Source: JAKFWI01 sp031398975
GTDB lineage: Bacteria; Pseudomonadota; Alphaproteobacteria; Caulobacterales; Aquidulcibacteraceae
Assembly (NCBI GenBank): GCA_031398975.1
Contig: JANNOI010000001.1
Location: forward strand, 52,602-116,601
Direction: 5' to 3'
Length of the DNA: 64,000 nucleotides
The position numbers and the translations under genes were made by a program. The notes under the pieces were generated by a model. The model saw only the letters and a list, made by a program, of their open reading frames with translations. It searched no databases and was not told where the DNA came from. Numbering within the stretch: position 1 is the stretch's first letter; each line of letters begins with the position of its first letter. Below, one piece after another: positions 50,180-58,602 of this stretch.

Positions 50180-51271
50180 TTACTCCGCCGCGATCCCTGA
50201 GGCCGCGCGCCCCGCGATCCGCGCCCGCGCCAGCGGCAGCAGGTCGCGGCCATAGGCGACGGCGTCGTCATAGGGATCGAAGCCGCGGATCAGGAAGGCG
50301 GTGACGCCCAAATCGTAATAATCGACGAGCGCGTCGGCGACCTGCTCCGGCGTGCCGACCAGGGCGGTGGAATTGCCGGCGGCGCCGGTGATGGCCGCAA
50401 CCCCGGTCCACAGTCGCTTGTCCAGCCGCGCCCCCTGGGCGGCGGCCTGCAGGAGGCGCTGGGAGCCCGCATTGACCGGCGCGTGCCCGCTGAGGGGAAG
50501 CCCCCGCGCAGCGCGCAGCGCCTTGGTGCGCTCCAGGATCTCCTCGGCGCGGGCCCAGGCGGCTTCTTCCGTATCGGCCAGGATCGGGCGCAGCGACAGC
50601 GAGAACCCGATCCGGCGGCCGTGCTTGGCCGCTTCCGCGCGCACGCGCCCGATCAACTCGCGCACCTGCGCATAGGTCTCGCCCCACAGCGCATAGATAT
50701 CGGCGTGTTTGCCCGCCACCGGCAGGGCGGCGTCGGAGGCGCCGCCGAAATAGAGCGGGATGCCGCCCTTCTGCAGGGGCTTCAGGTCGGAGAAGGCGTT
50801 CTCCACCCGGTAGAAGCCGCCCTCGTAGCTGAACGGCTCCGCGCTCGTCCATTGTTTACGGACGATGTCGAGATATTCGTCCGTACGCTGATAGCGCGTG
50901 TCTTTGATCGTGAAGTCCCCGTCCTGGCGCAATTCCTCGTCCGAGCCGCCGGTGATGATGTGCACGCCCACGCGCCCGCCGGAGATGTGGTCGAGCGTCG
51001 CGAACTGACGGGCCGCAAGCGTCGGCGCCGTGAAGCCCGGGCGGTGGGCGATCATCAGGGCGAGGCGCTGCGTCAGCGCCGCCGCGTGCGCCGCGATCAG
51101 GATGCTTTCCGGCGAGCGGGAATGGAACGCGAGCAGCGCGCGGTCGAAACCGCCCTCCTCGTGGGCGCGGGCGATCTTGGCCACGTACGCAAGGTCCAGC
51201 GGAGGCCCGGAGGGGGGATGGATCTCGGAGGCGTGCTGGGCTCCGATATAACCGATGAATTCGGCGCTCAT
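50180..51271 (-). CDS. SsuD-like flavin-dependent (LLM class) monooxygenase
   Basis: 363 residues of the bacterial luciferase-like fold, with FIGYIGAQHASEIHPPSGPP, TQRLALMIAHRPGFTAPTLA, DHISGGRVGVHIITGGSDEE and YYDLGVTAFLIRGFDPYDDA. Members use FMNH2 from a reductase to cleave alkanesulfonates to aldehyde and sulfite, or to oxidise other organosulfur compounds. The start has AGGAGAA upstream. It follows the rhodanese gene by about 120 bases and closes this minus-strand run. SsuD itself is a likely but not certain name, since related enzymes act on sulfones. Confidence 0.8.
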   Translation of the reverse strand: MSAEFIGYIGAQHASEIHPPSGPPLDLAYVAKIARAHEEGGFDRALLAFHSRSPESILIAAHAAALTQRLALMIAHRPGFTAPTLAARQFATLDHISGGRVGVHIITGGSDEELRQDGDFTIKDTRYQRTDEYLDIVRKQWTSAEPFSYEGGFYRVENAFSDLKPLQKGGIPLYFGGASDAALPVAGKHADIYALWGETYAQVRELIGRVRAEAAKHGRRIGFSLSLRPILADTEEAAWARAEEILERTKALRAARGLPLSGHAPVNAGSQRLLQAAAQGARLDKRLWTGVAAITGAAGNSTALVGTPEQVADALVDYYDLGVTAFLIRGFDPYDDAVAYGRDLLPLARARIAGRAASGIAAE

Positions 51272-51390
51272 GGGCGTTCTCCTGTCCAGACCGATCAACA
51301 CGATCAATGGCGCCGACCGACGCCGGAATTGAATGAAAAGTGCTAACGTCGAGGTTCAGCGACCCTTGAGTGTCGCTCAAGCATCGCCGC

Positions 51391-52950
51391 TTAGAGCACG
51401 AAAAAGCCGTGGCTCGCGTCGCGCTCGAGCTGGGCCACGAGGCCGTATTCCCAGTCGAGATAAGCCTGCATCGCCGCGGCCGGATTATCCACGCCCTCAT
51501 AGGGGCGGCGATAGACATCAATCGGCGGGCTCAGCGGATCCTCGATCCCACCGGCGAGCGCGCCGCCCCCCGCCCGCCAGGCTTCCGTCCCGCCCGCGAG
51601 GGCGCGCACGTGCGTGAAGCCCGCCGCCTCCAGTTCGCGCGCCGCAAATCGCGCTACCAGGCCGTCCGGCGAAGTCAGCGTGAGGGGCGTGTCCGGCGCG
51701 TAGGCGCCAAGGGCGGCCGCAAGCCCCGTCCGTGACGCAAAGCGGGCCCCCGGAATGTGGCCGCGCCGATGCTCGGCGGTGGTTGCGAGGTCAAGCAGCA
51801 GCGTGGGCGCCGCGCGCAAGGCCGAAGGCTCGATGAGCGCGGCGCGCGGGGGCTCCGGCAGAGTCGGGCGCTCCGCGCCGTAGGCGATCGCGCCCCAGGC
51901 CCCTTCGAGCACATAGACTTCCCAGCCCATCTGCGCGAGCCACGAGGCCGTCATGTCCGCGCGTATGCTCTTGTCGTCGCTCAAGACGATCCGCGCCCCG
52001 CGAACGGGGGCGAAGACGTCGGTCTCCTGGACCAATTGCCCCCCGGGCGCGCTGCGGAAGCCCGCGGCGTGTCCCTCGGCATATTCCTCCGGGGTGCGCA
52101 CATCGTAGCGGTAGAGCGTGCGGCTCTGGTCGTCAGCCAGACTCTGAAGGTCCTCCCAACTCAGCCCCCGCACGCCCGCCCGGTAGCGCACCGCGCGCGC
52201 AGCTTTGGCGGCTTCGGCCTCGCCATCCTGACTTGCGCCGGGCGCGCGCCGCTGCGCGCCGTGATCGAGGGAGAGGCCCGCCAGCGTCCACCCGATCGTA
52301 CCGTTTCGCAGCGCGCGCACCGGATTTTTAACGCCCGCATTGATCAGCGATTGCGCGCCGATGATGCTGCGCGTGCGCCCCGCGCAATTGACGACGATGA
52401 TGGTTTGCGGGTCCGGAGCGAGCGCGCGCGCGCGCAACACCAGTTCGCCGCCCGGCATGCTGACGCCCCCGGGGATACTCATCGTCGCGTATTCCTCAAA
52501 GCGGCGCGCATCGAGGATGACGAGATCGGCGCGCGCCCTGATAAGGGCGTCGAGTTCCTCCGCGGTGAAATGCGGCGTACCGCGCCGGTGCTCCACCAAC
52601 TCGCCGAACGCCTTGCTGGGTGAATTGACATCGGCGAACAGCTCGAACCCCGCATCCCGCCAGCCCTGCAAGCCCCCCGCGAGCAACCGCACGTCGCGAT
52701 AGCCCAGCGCGTTCAGCCGCTGTGCGGCGATGGACGTGAAGCCCTCTCCGTCATCGTACAATACGATCGGCGTGTCTTTACGCGGGGCGCGGTCCAGCAC
52801 GTCAAGCTCCAGGCGCGCCAGCGGCAGGGACGCGGCAAACAGCGGATGGCCTTGCGCAAACCAATGCTCCTCGCGCAGATCGATCAGCAGGATTTCCTGG
52901 CGGGTGGCCCAGGCGCGGCGCACCGCAGCCGGGGAAGTCTGCGCTTTCAA
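51391..52950 (-). CDS. Four-domain rhodanese-like protein with one catalytic cysteine
   Basis: 519 residues with four tandem rhodanese repeats, about 1-120, 130-240, 260-380 and 385-470. The active-loop positions read VLYDDGEG (repeat 1), VVNCAGRTRS (repeat 2), VLSDDKSIR (repeat 3) and LTSPDGLVAR (repeat 4). Only repeat 2 has the sulfur-carrying cysteine. The other three have Asp or Ser. A C-terminal tail with DVYRRPYEGVDNPAAAMQAY follows. It would transfer or sense sulfane sulfur released from an organosulfur compound. The start overlaps the stop of the thiol-dioxygenase-like gene by 4 bases. Confidence 0.8.
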   Translation of the reverse strand: MKAQTSPAAVRRAWATRQEILLIDLREEHWFAQGHPLFAASLPLARLELDVLDRAPRKDTPIVLYDDGEGFTSIAAQRLNALGYRDVRLLAGGLQGWRDAGFELFADVNSPSKAFGELVEHRRGTPHFTAEELDALIRARADLVILDARRFEEYATMSIPGGVSMPGGELVLRARALAPDPQTIIVVNCAGRTRSIIGAQSLINAGVKNPVRALRNGTIGWTLAGLSLDHGAQRRAPGASQDGEAEAAKAARAVRYRAGVRGLSWEDLQSLADDQSRTLYRYDVRTPEEYAEGHAAGFRSAPGGQLVQETDVFAPVRGARIVLSDDKSIRADMTASWLAQMGWEVYVLEGAWGAIAYGAERPTLPEPPRAALIEPSALRAAPTLLLDLATTAEHRRGHIPGARFASRTGLAAALGAYAPDTPLTLTSPDGLVARFAARELEAAGFTHVRALAGGTEAWRAGGGALAGGIEDPLSPPIDVYRRPYEGVDNPAAAMQAYLDWEYGLVAQLERDASHGFFVL

Positions 52951-53534
52951 GGCCGTGCTCCCCAGACATTGGGCACGACCTCGTTGTCATAGCCCGACAC
53001 GAACGGCTTCTCGGTCCCCTCCAGGGCGTAGACCGCCCGCGTCACCGCCCCGATATTGGCGCCATAGACGTGGATACTGACCGAAGTCTGATCCGCGAAC
53101 GCGTTACGTACCTGGTGCACGTCCCCAAGCAGGGGAGAGATCGCCTCCACGTCGCCGCGCGCCAGACGGTGCGGGGCCCCGAGCGCGCCGAGCCCCGATC
53201 GCACCCAACCATAGGATTGCGCAATCTCGGCCCCGCGCAGCACCCCCACGAGGCCCCAGACGCGGTGGTCGTGGATCGGTGTCGATTGTCCCGGACCCCA
53301 GACGAAGCTCACCACGCTGAAACGCTCGCGGCTGTCGCAATGCAGCAGATACTGGCGGTAACGCTCCGGGTGCGGACGGGCGAACGCCTCCGGCAGCCAA
53401 TCGTCTTGCGCCACGAGATCGCCCAGCAATGCGGCGCCCGCGCGCAGCAGCGCCTCCTCCTCGCTCTCGCCCGCCACGAGCGCGCCCAGATCGCCGATGA
53501 AAGCGCGGAGCCGGTCCAGTCTAGGCGTAGTCAT
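52947..53534 (-). CDS. Cysteine dioxygenase-family thiol dioxygenase
   Basis: 195 residues of the cysteine/3-mercaptopropionate dioxygenase cupin family. The iron ligands appear as the two His of STPIHDHRVWGLVGVL and the His of LGDVHQVRNAFA, with ERYRQYLLHCDSRERFSVVS near the entrance. Such enzymes oxidise thiols to sulfinic acids with O2. Substrate could be cysteine, mercaptopropionate, mercaptosuccinate or similar. It lies 5 bases from the TonB receptor stop and overlaps the rhodanese start, so the four genes form one operon. Confidence 0.8.
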   Translation of the reverse strand: MTTPRLDRLRAFIGDLGALVAGESEEEALLRAGAALLGDLVAQDDWLPEAFARPHPERYRQYLLHCDSRERFSVVSFVWGPGQSTPIHDHRVWGLVGVLRGAEIAQSYGWVRSGLGALGAPHRLARGDVEAISPLLGDVHQVRNAFADQTSVSIHVYGANIGAVTRAVYALEGTEKPFVSGYDNEVVPNVWGARP

Positions 53535-53539
53535 GGAAG

Positions 53540-55717
53540 TCAGTTCTCGAACTTAAGGCTGATAAGGAAGGTGCGTGGGTCCGGGTAGTTGAGATAATTG
53601 ATGTTGGACGGGGTCGGCGTGTAGGTCCCGCTGAGGGGCTGGTCGACATCGAGCAGGTTACGCCCGGACACCTCGATCGACCAGTTCGGGTCCGGCGCGA
53701 TCCACGTTAAGCGGCCATTGAGGAAGAACTGGCCCTCGAACCAATCCTGCGGGCGGTTAAGCGCGTTGGAGAAATAGCCGCTGGTCCAGTTTACGTCGGA
53801 ACCGATTCGCAGCGCGCCCGGCGCGAACGGGAGGGCGTCGAGCGCATAGGTGAAGCCGCCGGCGATGCTGTAGCGCGGGGAATTGATGAGCTGGTTGCCG
53901 CTCGCGTCGGAGGTCGCGCCGCTGACGCCGCGATACTCGTCATAGATGGCATAGAGGTGGGAGGCAGTGAAATGGACGCCCAGCGCCTCGCTGACTTGGG
54001 CGCTCGTCTCCAACTCCGCGCCATAGGTGTGCGCCTGGCCCGCATTGCCGCGCCGGGAGCCGGCATAGACGGGATCATAGAACGAGACCTGCAGATCGGT
54101 GTAATCGTTGTAGAACACGGCAAGGTTGGCGCGCAGACGCCGCTCGAAAAAGTCGGATTTGAGGCCCGCTTCGTAGCTCGCGACGTTCTCGGGGTCGAAC
54201 GGCAGGGTGGCCAGATCAAGACGCGTGGCGCGATTGTCGAAACCGCCCGCCTTGAAGCCCTTGGAATAGGTGAGGTACGTTAGCAGGTCGGGCGTCCAGG
54301 CGTATTGCAGGGAAAGCTTCGGCGTCTTGGCGTCCCATTCCGCATCCGCCTCTCCCGCGATCGATTGGCCGGTCACGGCCCCGTCGATGTTCAAAGTCTT
54401 ATTGTCGAAGACGAATTCCTTCTCTTCGACGGTGTATCGCAGGCCCGCTGTCAGGCTCAGCGCGTCCGTGACCTTGAAGGTCGCTTCGCCGAAAAGGGCG
54501 TACGCATCGGTGTTGGTGACGTTTTTTGCGCGCAGAAAGTTGTACGTGAACGGCGTGACATTGTTGGTGCGGGTGTAGCCGTCGCGCTTCACGTAGAAGC
54601 GCTCGTGCAGATAGAACAGGCCCGTAGAGAAGGTGAGCCGCTCGAACGCGCCGTTGAGCTGGAGCTCCTGGGTGTAATATTGGTCGTTATAGTGGATCAG
54701 GTTTTTCTGCTTGAGCGCCGCCTCGCCGTCATTGTCATAATTGACCGGGTTCAGATTAAAGCCGCCATAGGACGAGACGGACTTGATCTCCAGCGCCGGG
54801 GTCACGTCATAGCGCACGCGCAGCGCGCCGCTGATCTGGTCGAGATCCTGCTTGGGATCGACTTCGGAATAAGTGACGCGCGGGTCGAAGCCGTCGCCCG
54901 GCTGGTCCACCGGTACATAGCCGCGCGTGTCGCTGCGGTCGCGCAGGGCGTTGATTGTCAGTTGGACGTCGAGGTCCTGGCCCGGGGTCCAGCGCAGCTT
55001 GCCGCGCACGGAGTCAAGGGAGATGCGGTTCACGTCGCGCCCGAGCGTCGGGTTCTCGGTCACGCCGTCGCGCCGATAATGGATGTAGGAGAGCGAGCCG
55101 GCCAGGCGGTCCTCGAGCAGAGGCCCGCTGACAAGCCCCCGCACCTCCGTCGCGTCGTAATCGCCATAGCCCAGTTCCGCCTTGAGCCGAAACTCGTCGT
55201 CGGGGTCGCGCGTGATGATACGCAGCGCGCCGGCGCTCGAATTGCGGCCATAGAGCGTGCCTTGCGGCCCCCGCAGAACCTCCAGCCGCTCAAGATCGTT
55301 AAACTCGATCATCGAGCCCAATTGCCGCGGCAGATAGACGTCATCGACATAGACGGCGAGCACCGGCTCCTGGATTGGGTCGCTCTCGCCCACGCCGCGC
55401 AGCGAATAGGTCTGGGTCGTGTGGCTGATCGTAACGCGCGAGATGCTCAGATTGGGGATCTGGCCAGCGAGGTCGCGGATCGAGTCTACGTCGCGTTCCT
55501 CCAGTGCGGACGCATTCAGCGCGGTGATGGCGATGGGGGTGTCCTGGAGGTTGGTCTCGCGCCGTTCGGCGGTGACGATGACTTCCTCCAGCGCAGACGG
55601 CGCGCTGTCTTCGCCGTGGGCGGGGCCGACGTGGAACAGGAGCGCCAGCGTCGAGACGCCGGCGGAGAAAAGAGCGCGCTCGGTGCGGGCGCGCGCGGCG
55701 GACAGGAAGGAAAACAT
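53540..55717 (-). CDS. TonB-dependent outer-membrane receptor (organosulfur operon)
   Basis: 725 residues. The signal peptide (FSAGVSTLALLFHVGPAHG) precedes the TonB-box-like EEVIVTAERRETNLQDTPIA and a plug with ALEERDVDSIRDLAGQIPN, RLEVLRGPQGTLYGRNSSAG and LRIITRDPDDE. A barrel ends in FLISLKFEN. GAGGG is spaced for the ATG. It starts the operon of thiol dioxygenase, rhodanese and SsuD-like monooxygenase, so uptake of an organosulfur compound is the likely role, rather than iron-siderophore uptake. Confidence 0.88.
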   Translation of the reverse strand: MFSFLSAARARTERALFSAGVSTLALLFHVGPAHGEDSAPSALEEVIVTAERRETNLQDTPIAITALNASALEERDVDSIRDLAGQIPNLSISRVTISHTTQTYSLRGVGESDPIQEPVLAVYVDDVYLPRQLGSMIEFNDLERLEVLRGPQGTLYGRNSSAGALRIITRDPDDEFRLKAELGYGDYDATEVRGLVSGPLLEDRLAGSLSYIHYRRDGVTENPTLGRDVNRISLDSVRGKLRWTPGQDLDVQLTINALRDRSDTRGYVPVDQPGDGFDPRVTYSEVDPKQDLDQISGALRVRYDVTPALEIKSVSSYGGFNLNPVNYDNDGEAALKQKNLIHYNDQYYTQELQLNGAFERLTFSTGLFYLHERFYVKRDGYTRTNNVTPFTYNFLRAKNVTNTDAYALFGEATFKVTDALSLTAGLRYTVEEKEFVFDNKTLNIDGAVTGQSIAGEADAEWDAKTPKLSLQYAWTPDLLTYLTYSKGFKAGGFDNRATRLDLATLPFDPENVASYEAGLKSDFFERRLRANLAVFYNDYTDLQVSFYDPVYAGSRRGNAGQAHTYGAELETSAQVSEALGVHFTASHLYAIYDEYRGVSGATSDASGNQLINSPRYSIAGGFTYALDALPFAPGALRIGSDVNWTSGYFSNALNRPQDWFEGQFFLNGRLTWIAPDPNWSIEVSGRNLLDVDQPLSGTYTPTPSNINYLNYPDPRTFLISLKFEN

Positions 55718-55828
55718 GAAACCCTCGGGAGCAAAACGGTCAGCGCAAGTCGCGCACTTGGCGCGGCGTTACAAGCGACATTGACCAAACTTAAAGATGA
55801 GCGTGTCTGATACGCCGATCAGGCGTGT

Positions 55829-56815
55829 TCACGAGAGCGCCTGGCTGAAACGCGCGTCCCAGAGGGGCGCCATGTCCACGCGCCCCGGCAACATCCCCGC
55901 GTCCGCAAACGCGTCCGCCACCTTTTGCTGCGAGGCGATCGCTTCGTCATTGATCGGCAGAAGCTGCATCGACGAGCTCCGCTCCTTGATCTCGCGCAGC
56001 CATTCCTCGGCGGAAACGCCGGTATTGGCGGAAAGCGTCTTCGCCCAGCGGGCGTCGTCGGCATTGATCCAATCGAGCACGCGGCGATAGCGCAGCAGAT
56101 AGTCGAGCACCGCGGCTTGTCTGTCCGGGTCTTCGAGCGCATCGGCTGCGGCGGTCATGATGTAATTGCCGGAGAGCCGGCCCACGCCATTGGCGAGCTC
56201 GCGCGCACCGGCCGCGATCACGCGCTGCACGACGACGCCGAAGATCACCCACGCATCGATCGATCCGCTCTGGAAAGCGGCGAGCCCGTCCTGCGGGGAG
56301 AGGGGGACGGCGACGATGTCTTTCCAGGCAAGCCCCGTCTCCTCAAGCACCTGCAGCAGGATGTAGTGCGACGTCGTGGCCCGCACATAGCCGACGCGCT
56401 TTCCGCCGAGGTCCTTCAGGCTGCGCAGCGGCGAGCCCGGCGGCGCGAGCACGACCTGGTTTTTCACATTATCGCGGCGCACCGCGATGATGCGCAGATT
56501 GGTGTCGCGTTTTCCCGCGACAAACACGGGCGGTATCTCGCTCATCGAGCCGACATCGATCGCGCGCGCATTGATCGCCTCCACGATCAGATTGCCGGAG
56601 GCGAAGCTCGAGCGCTCGACTTTGTAGGGCGTGTCGTCCACACCAGCTAGGGCGAAGAATTCGCTAGGCGTGCCGCGATAGGTGGCGGCGCGTAATGTCA
56701 CGTCCGAGAGCGCGTTTTTCTTCTGGGCGACGGGCGCGCCGCAGGCGGGAAGGGCGGCGAGGGCTGCGCCGATCAGGGTTCCGCGGCGGGTGAGTAGGGG
56801 TGGTTGGGGCGTCAT
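55829..56815 (-). CDS. ABC transporter substrate-binding protein (SsuA/TauA-like), probable lipoprotein
   Basis: 328 residues. The leader RRGTLIGAALAALPACGAP has a double Arg and a lipobox-like LPAC, so it is probably an exported lipoprotein. The binding-protein fold shows KVERSSFASGNLIVEAINAR, DVGSMSEIPPVFVAGK, LRSLKDLGGKRVGYVRATTS and VPLSPQDGLAAFQSGSIDAW, as in sulfonate and taurine transporters. It is the last gene of the minus-strand run from SsuB and overlaps the aldolase stop. The matching ATPase is at 59789 and the permease at 61732. Confidence 0.85.
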   Translation of the reverse strand: MTPQPPLLTRRGTLIGAALAALPACGAPVAQKKNALSDVTLRAATYRGTPSEFFALAGVDDTPYKVERSSFASGNLIVEAINARAIDVGSMSEIPPVFVAGKRDTNLRIIAVRRDNVKNQVVLAPPGSPLRSLKDLGGKRVGYVRATTSHYILLQVLEETGLAWKDIVAVPLSPQDGLAAFQSGSIDAWVIFGVVVQRVIAAGARELANGVGRLSGNYIMTAAADALEDPDRQAAVLDYLLRYRRVLDWINADDARWAKTLSANTGVSAEEWLREIKERSSSMQLLPINDEAIASQQKVADAFADAGMLPGRVDMAPLWDARFSQALS

Positions 56816-57639
56816 TCGAACAGGTCCGGCTGATCGCGGGTGATCACGTCCCAATAGGGCTCGAACGCATAAATGGCGCCGGTTTCCGTGCCCACCTGGG
56901 CGGCGGTGCGGCGCGCAACTGCCGGCGGCATGGGGCGCACGTCGCCCGCGGCTTCCGCCAGGAGTTGGACCTGACAAGCGTTCTCCAGCGCAAGGTAACG
57001 CCACACCGCGGCCTCCACCGTGCGCCCTACGGTCAGGATGCCGTGGTTCTGAAGGATCACGGCCTTGCGGTGGCCCAGCGCCTCGGCGATCTTCTCGCCC
57101 TCGCTCTCGTCCAGCACCACGCCGGAAAAGTCTGGAAACAGGGCGTGGTCGTCATAGAAGGCCGCCGAATCCTGCGTCAGCGGGTCGAGGAGACGCCCGA
57201 GCGCGGACCAAGTCTTTCCGTACAAGGAATGCGCGTGGGCGGCGGCCGTGAGTTCGGGGCGCGCCTTGTGCAGGGCGGAATGGATGGCGAAGGCGGCGCG
57301 GTTCAGCCGCGGGCGGGCGCGCGCAGGAGGCTCGACGATCTCGCCCTGGTGGTTGACGAGCATGAGCTCCGACACGGTGATCCGGCTGAAATGCACGCCG
57401 AACGGATTGACCCAGAAATGATCGCTCCATTCGGGGTCCCGCGCGGTGATGTGGCCGGCGCCGCCCATGTCATAGCCGTTGCGGGCGAACAGGCGATAGG
57501 CGGCCGCCAGGCGCTGCTTGCGGTAGAGGCGCTCAAGCGCGATCGTCGGCTGGACGGGGGCGGGCTCGCCGAAGCGGTCCGGCAATTGGGTTTCGATCTT
57601 GGCGCCGGCCGGCGTGGGGCGGCGAAGCTCGGCTTGCAT
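56812..57639 (-). CDS. Class II aldolase/adducin family protein
   Basis: 275 residues with the aldolase II fold: NGYDMGGAGHITARDPEWSD, FWVNPFGVHFSRITVSELML, AAHAHSLYGKTWSALGRLLD with zinc-ligand His, and VILQNHGILTVGRTVEAAVW. The family includes fuculose-phosphate aldolases and decarboxylases of acidic substrates. Its partner genes (2-hydroxyacid dehydrogenase, SsuA/B) suggest cleavage or decarboxylation of the carbon part of an organosulfur or hydroxyacid compound. Substrate unknown. It lies 15 bases after the hydroxyacid dehydrogenase. Confidence 0.8.
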   Translation of the reverse strand: MQAELRRPTPAGAKIETQLPDRFGEPAPVQPTIALERLYRKQRLAAAYRLFARNGYDMGGAGHITARDPEWSDHFWVNPFGVHFSRITVSELMLVNHQGEIVEPPARARPRLNRAAFAIHSALHKARPELTAAAHAHSLYGKTWSALGRLLDPLTQDSAAFYDDHALFPDFSGVVLDESEGEKIAEALGHRKAVILQNHGILTVGRTVEAAVWRYLALENACQVQLLAEAAGDVRPMPPAVARRTAAQVGTETGAIYAFEPYWDVITRDQPDLFE

Positions 57640-57654
57640 GGCGGTCCTCTATGT

Positions 57655-58602
57655 CTAATAGCCGCGCGCGGGGTCGATCACGTCCCGCAGCGGCGCGCCG
57701 GCGCGGAAGCGGGCCAGATTCTCCGCAAACAAGGCTGCGATATTGGCGCGCGTGTCGGGGGTGTGGACGGCGGTATGGGGGGAGAGAAAGACTTTGGGAT
57801 GGGTGTAGAATGGATGCCCAGGCGGGGGCGGCTCGGGATGGGTGACGTCGAGGGTGGCGCGCGAGAGGCGGCCGTCATCGAGCGCTTTCAGCAGGGCGGC
57901 GTCTTCGATCAGCGCGCCGCGCGCGACATTGACGAGATGCAGCCCGGGCTTGGCGCGCGCGAGCACACCGGCATGGATCACGCCCACCGTCTCGGGCGTC
58001 GCCGGCGCCGCCAGGACGACATGGTCGCTGCGCGCGAAGAGATCGGCCACGCTATCGGCGCGCGTCACGCCGGGCGCCTCGATCGGGGCGGCGGAGCGGC
58101 GCACCGCGATCACCTCCATGCCGAGCGCCTGCGCGCGCGGGGCGAGCGCGCGACCGATTGCGCCGAACCCGACAATGCCCAGCACCGCGCCCGATGTCAG
58201 CGCGATCGGTTGCGGGGACCAGCGGCCGGGGTCCTTGATCCAGATGTCTGGAATGCGTTTGGCCTGGGCGAGGATGGCGGCCAGCGCAAACTCCGCCACC
58301 GCGACGGCGGAAGTCCCGCGCGCGCTCGTGACCACGGGGCCGTCGAACAGCCAGCGCGGATAGAAATCGATCCCGACCGACACCAATTGCACCCATTCGA
58401 GCCCGAACGGCCAGCCGGGCGGGGCGAGCGGCAGCTCGCCGCCGGCGCGGCGGAACGGCGCGGCCAGCAGGATGCGCGCCTCGTCGGGCAAAGTCTGGGG
58501 GGGACCGGGGGGTACACGGATGAAATGCGCCTCGGGCGCGCGCATGGCCAGCGCCTCGGTGAAGGCGTCCGGCAATTGGCTGGCCACCACTACCCCGCTC
58601 AT
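57655..58602 (-). CDS. D-isomer-specific 2-hydroxyacid dehydrogenase
   Basis: 315 residues with the NAD-binding core LGIVGFGAIGRALAPRAQAL and the catalytic set of this family: Arg in LVNVARGALIEDAALLKAL, Glu in HPEPPPPGHPFY and His in FLSPHTAVHTPDT. It reduces or oxidises a 2-keto/2-hydroxy acid with NAD(P). The ATG at 58602 overlaps the stop of the acyl-CoA-dehydrogenase-like gene. The frame runs on upstream through that gene. Confidence 0.85.
   Translation of the reverse strand: MSGVVVASQLPDAFTEALAMRAPEAHFIRVPPGPPQTLPDEARILLAAPFRRAGGELPLAPPGWPFGLEWVQLVSVGIDFYPRWLFDGPVVTSARGTSAVAVAEFALAAILAQAKRIPDIWIKDPGRWSPQPIALTSGAVLGIVGFGAIGRALAPRAQALGMEVIAVRRSAAPIEAPGVTRADSVADLFARSDHVVLAAPATPETVGVIHAGVLARAKPGLHLVNVARGALIEDAALLKALDDGRLSRATLDVTHPEPPPPGHPFYTHPKVFLSPHTAVHTPDTRANIAALFAENLARFRAGAPLRDVIDPARGY

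Noticed and set aside
55812..55826. ACGCC-GATCA-GGCGT as a terminator after the SsuA-like gene
   Set aside because: The stem is only 5 bp and no T-run follows on either strand, so it could be chance.
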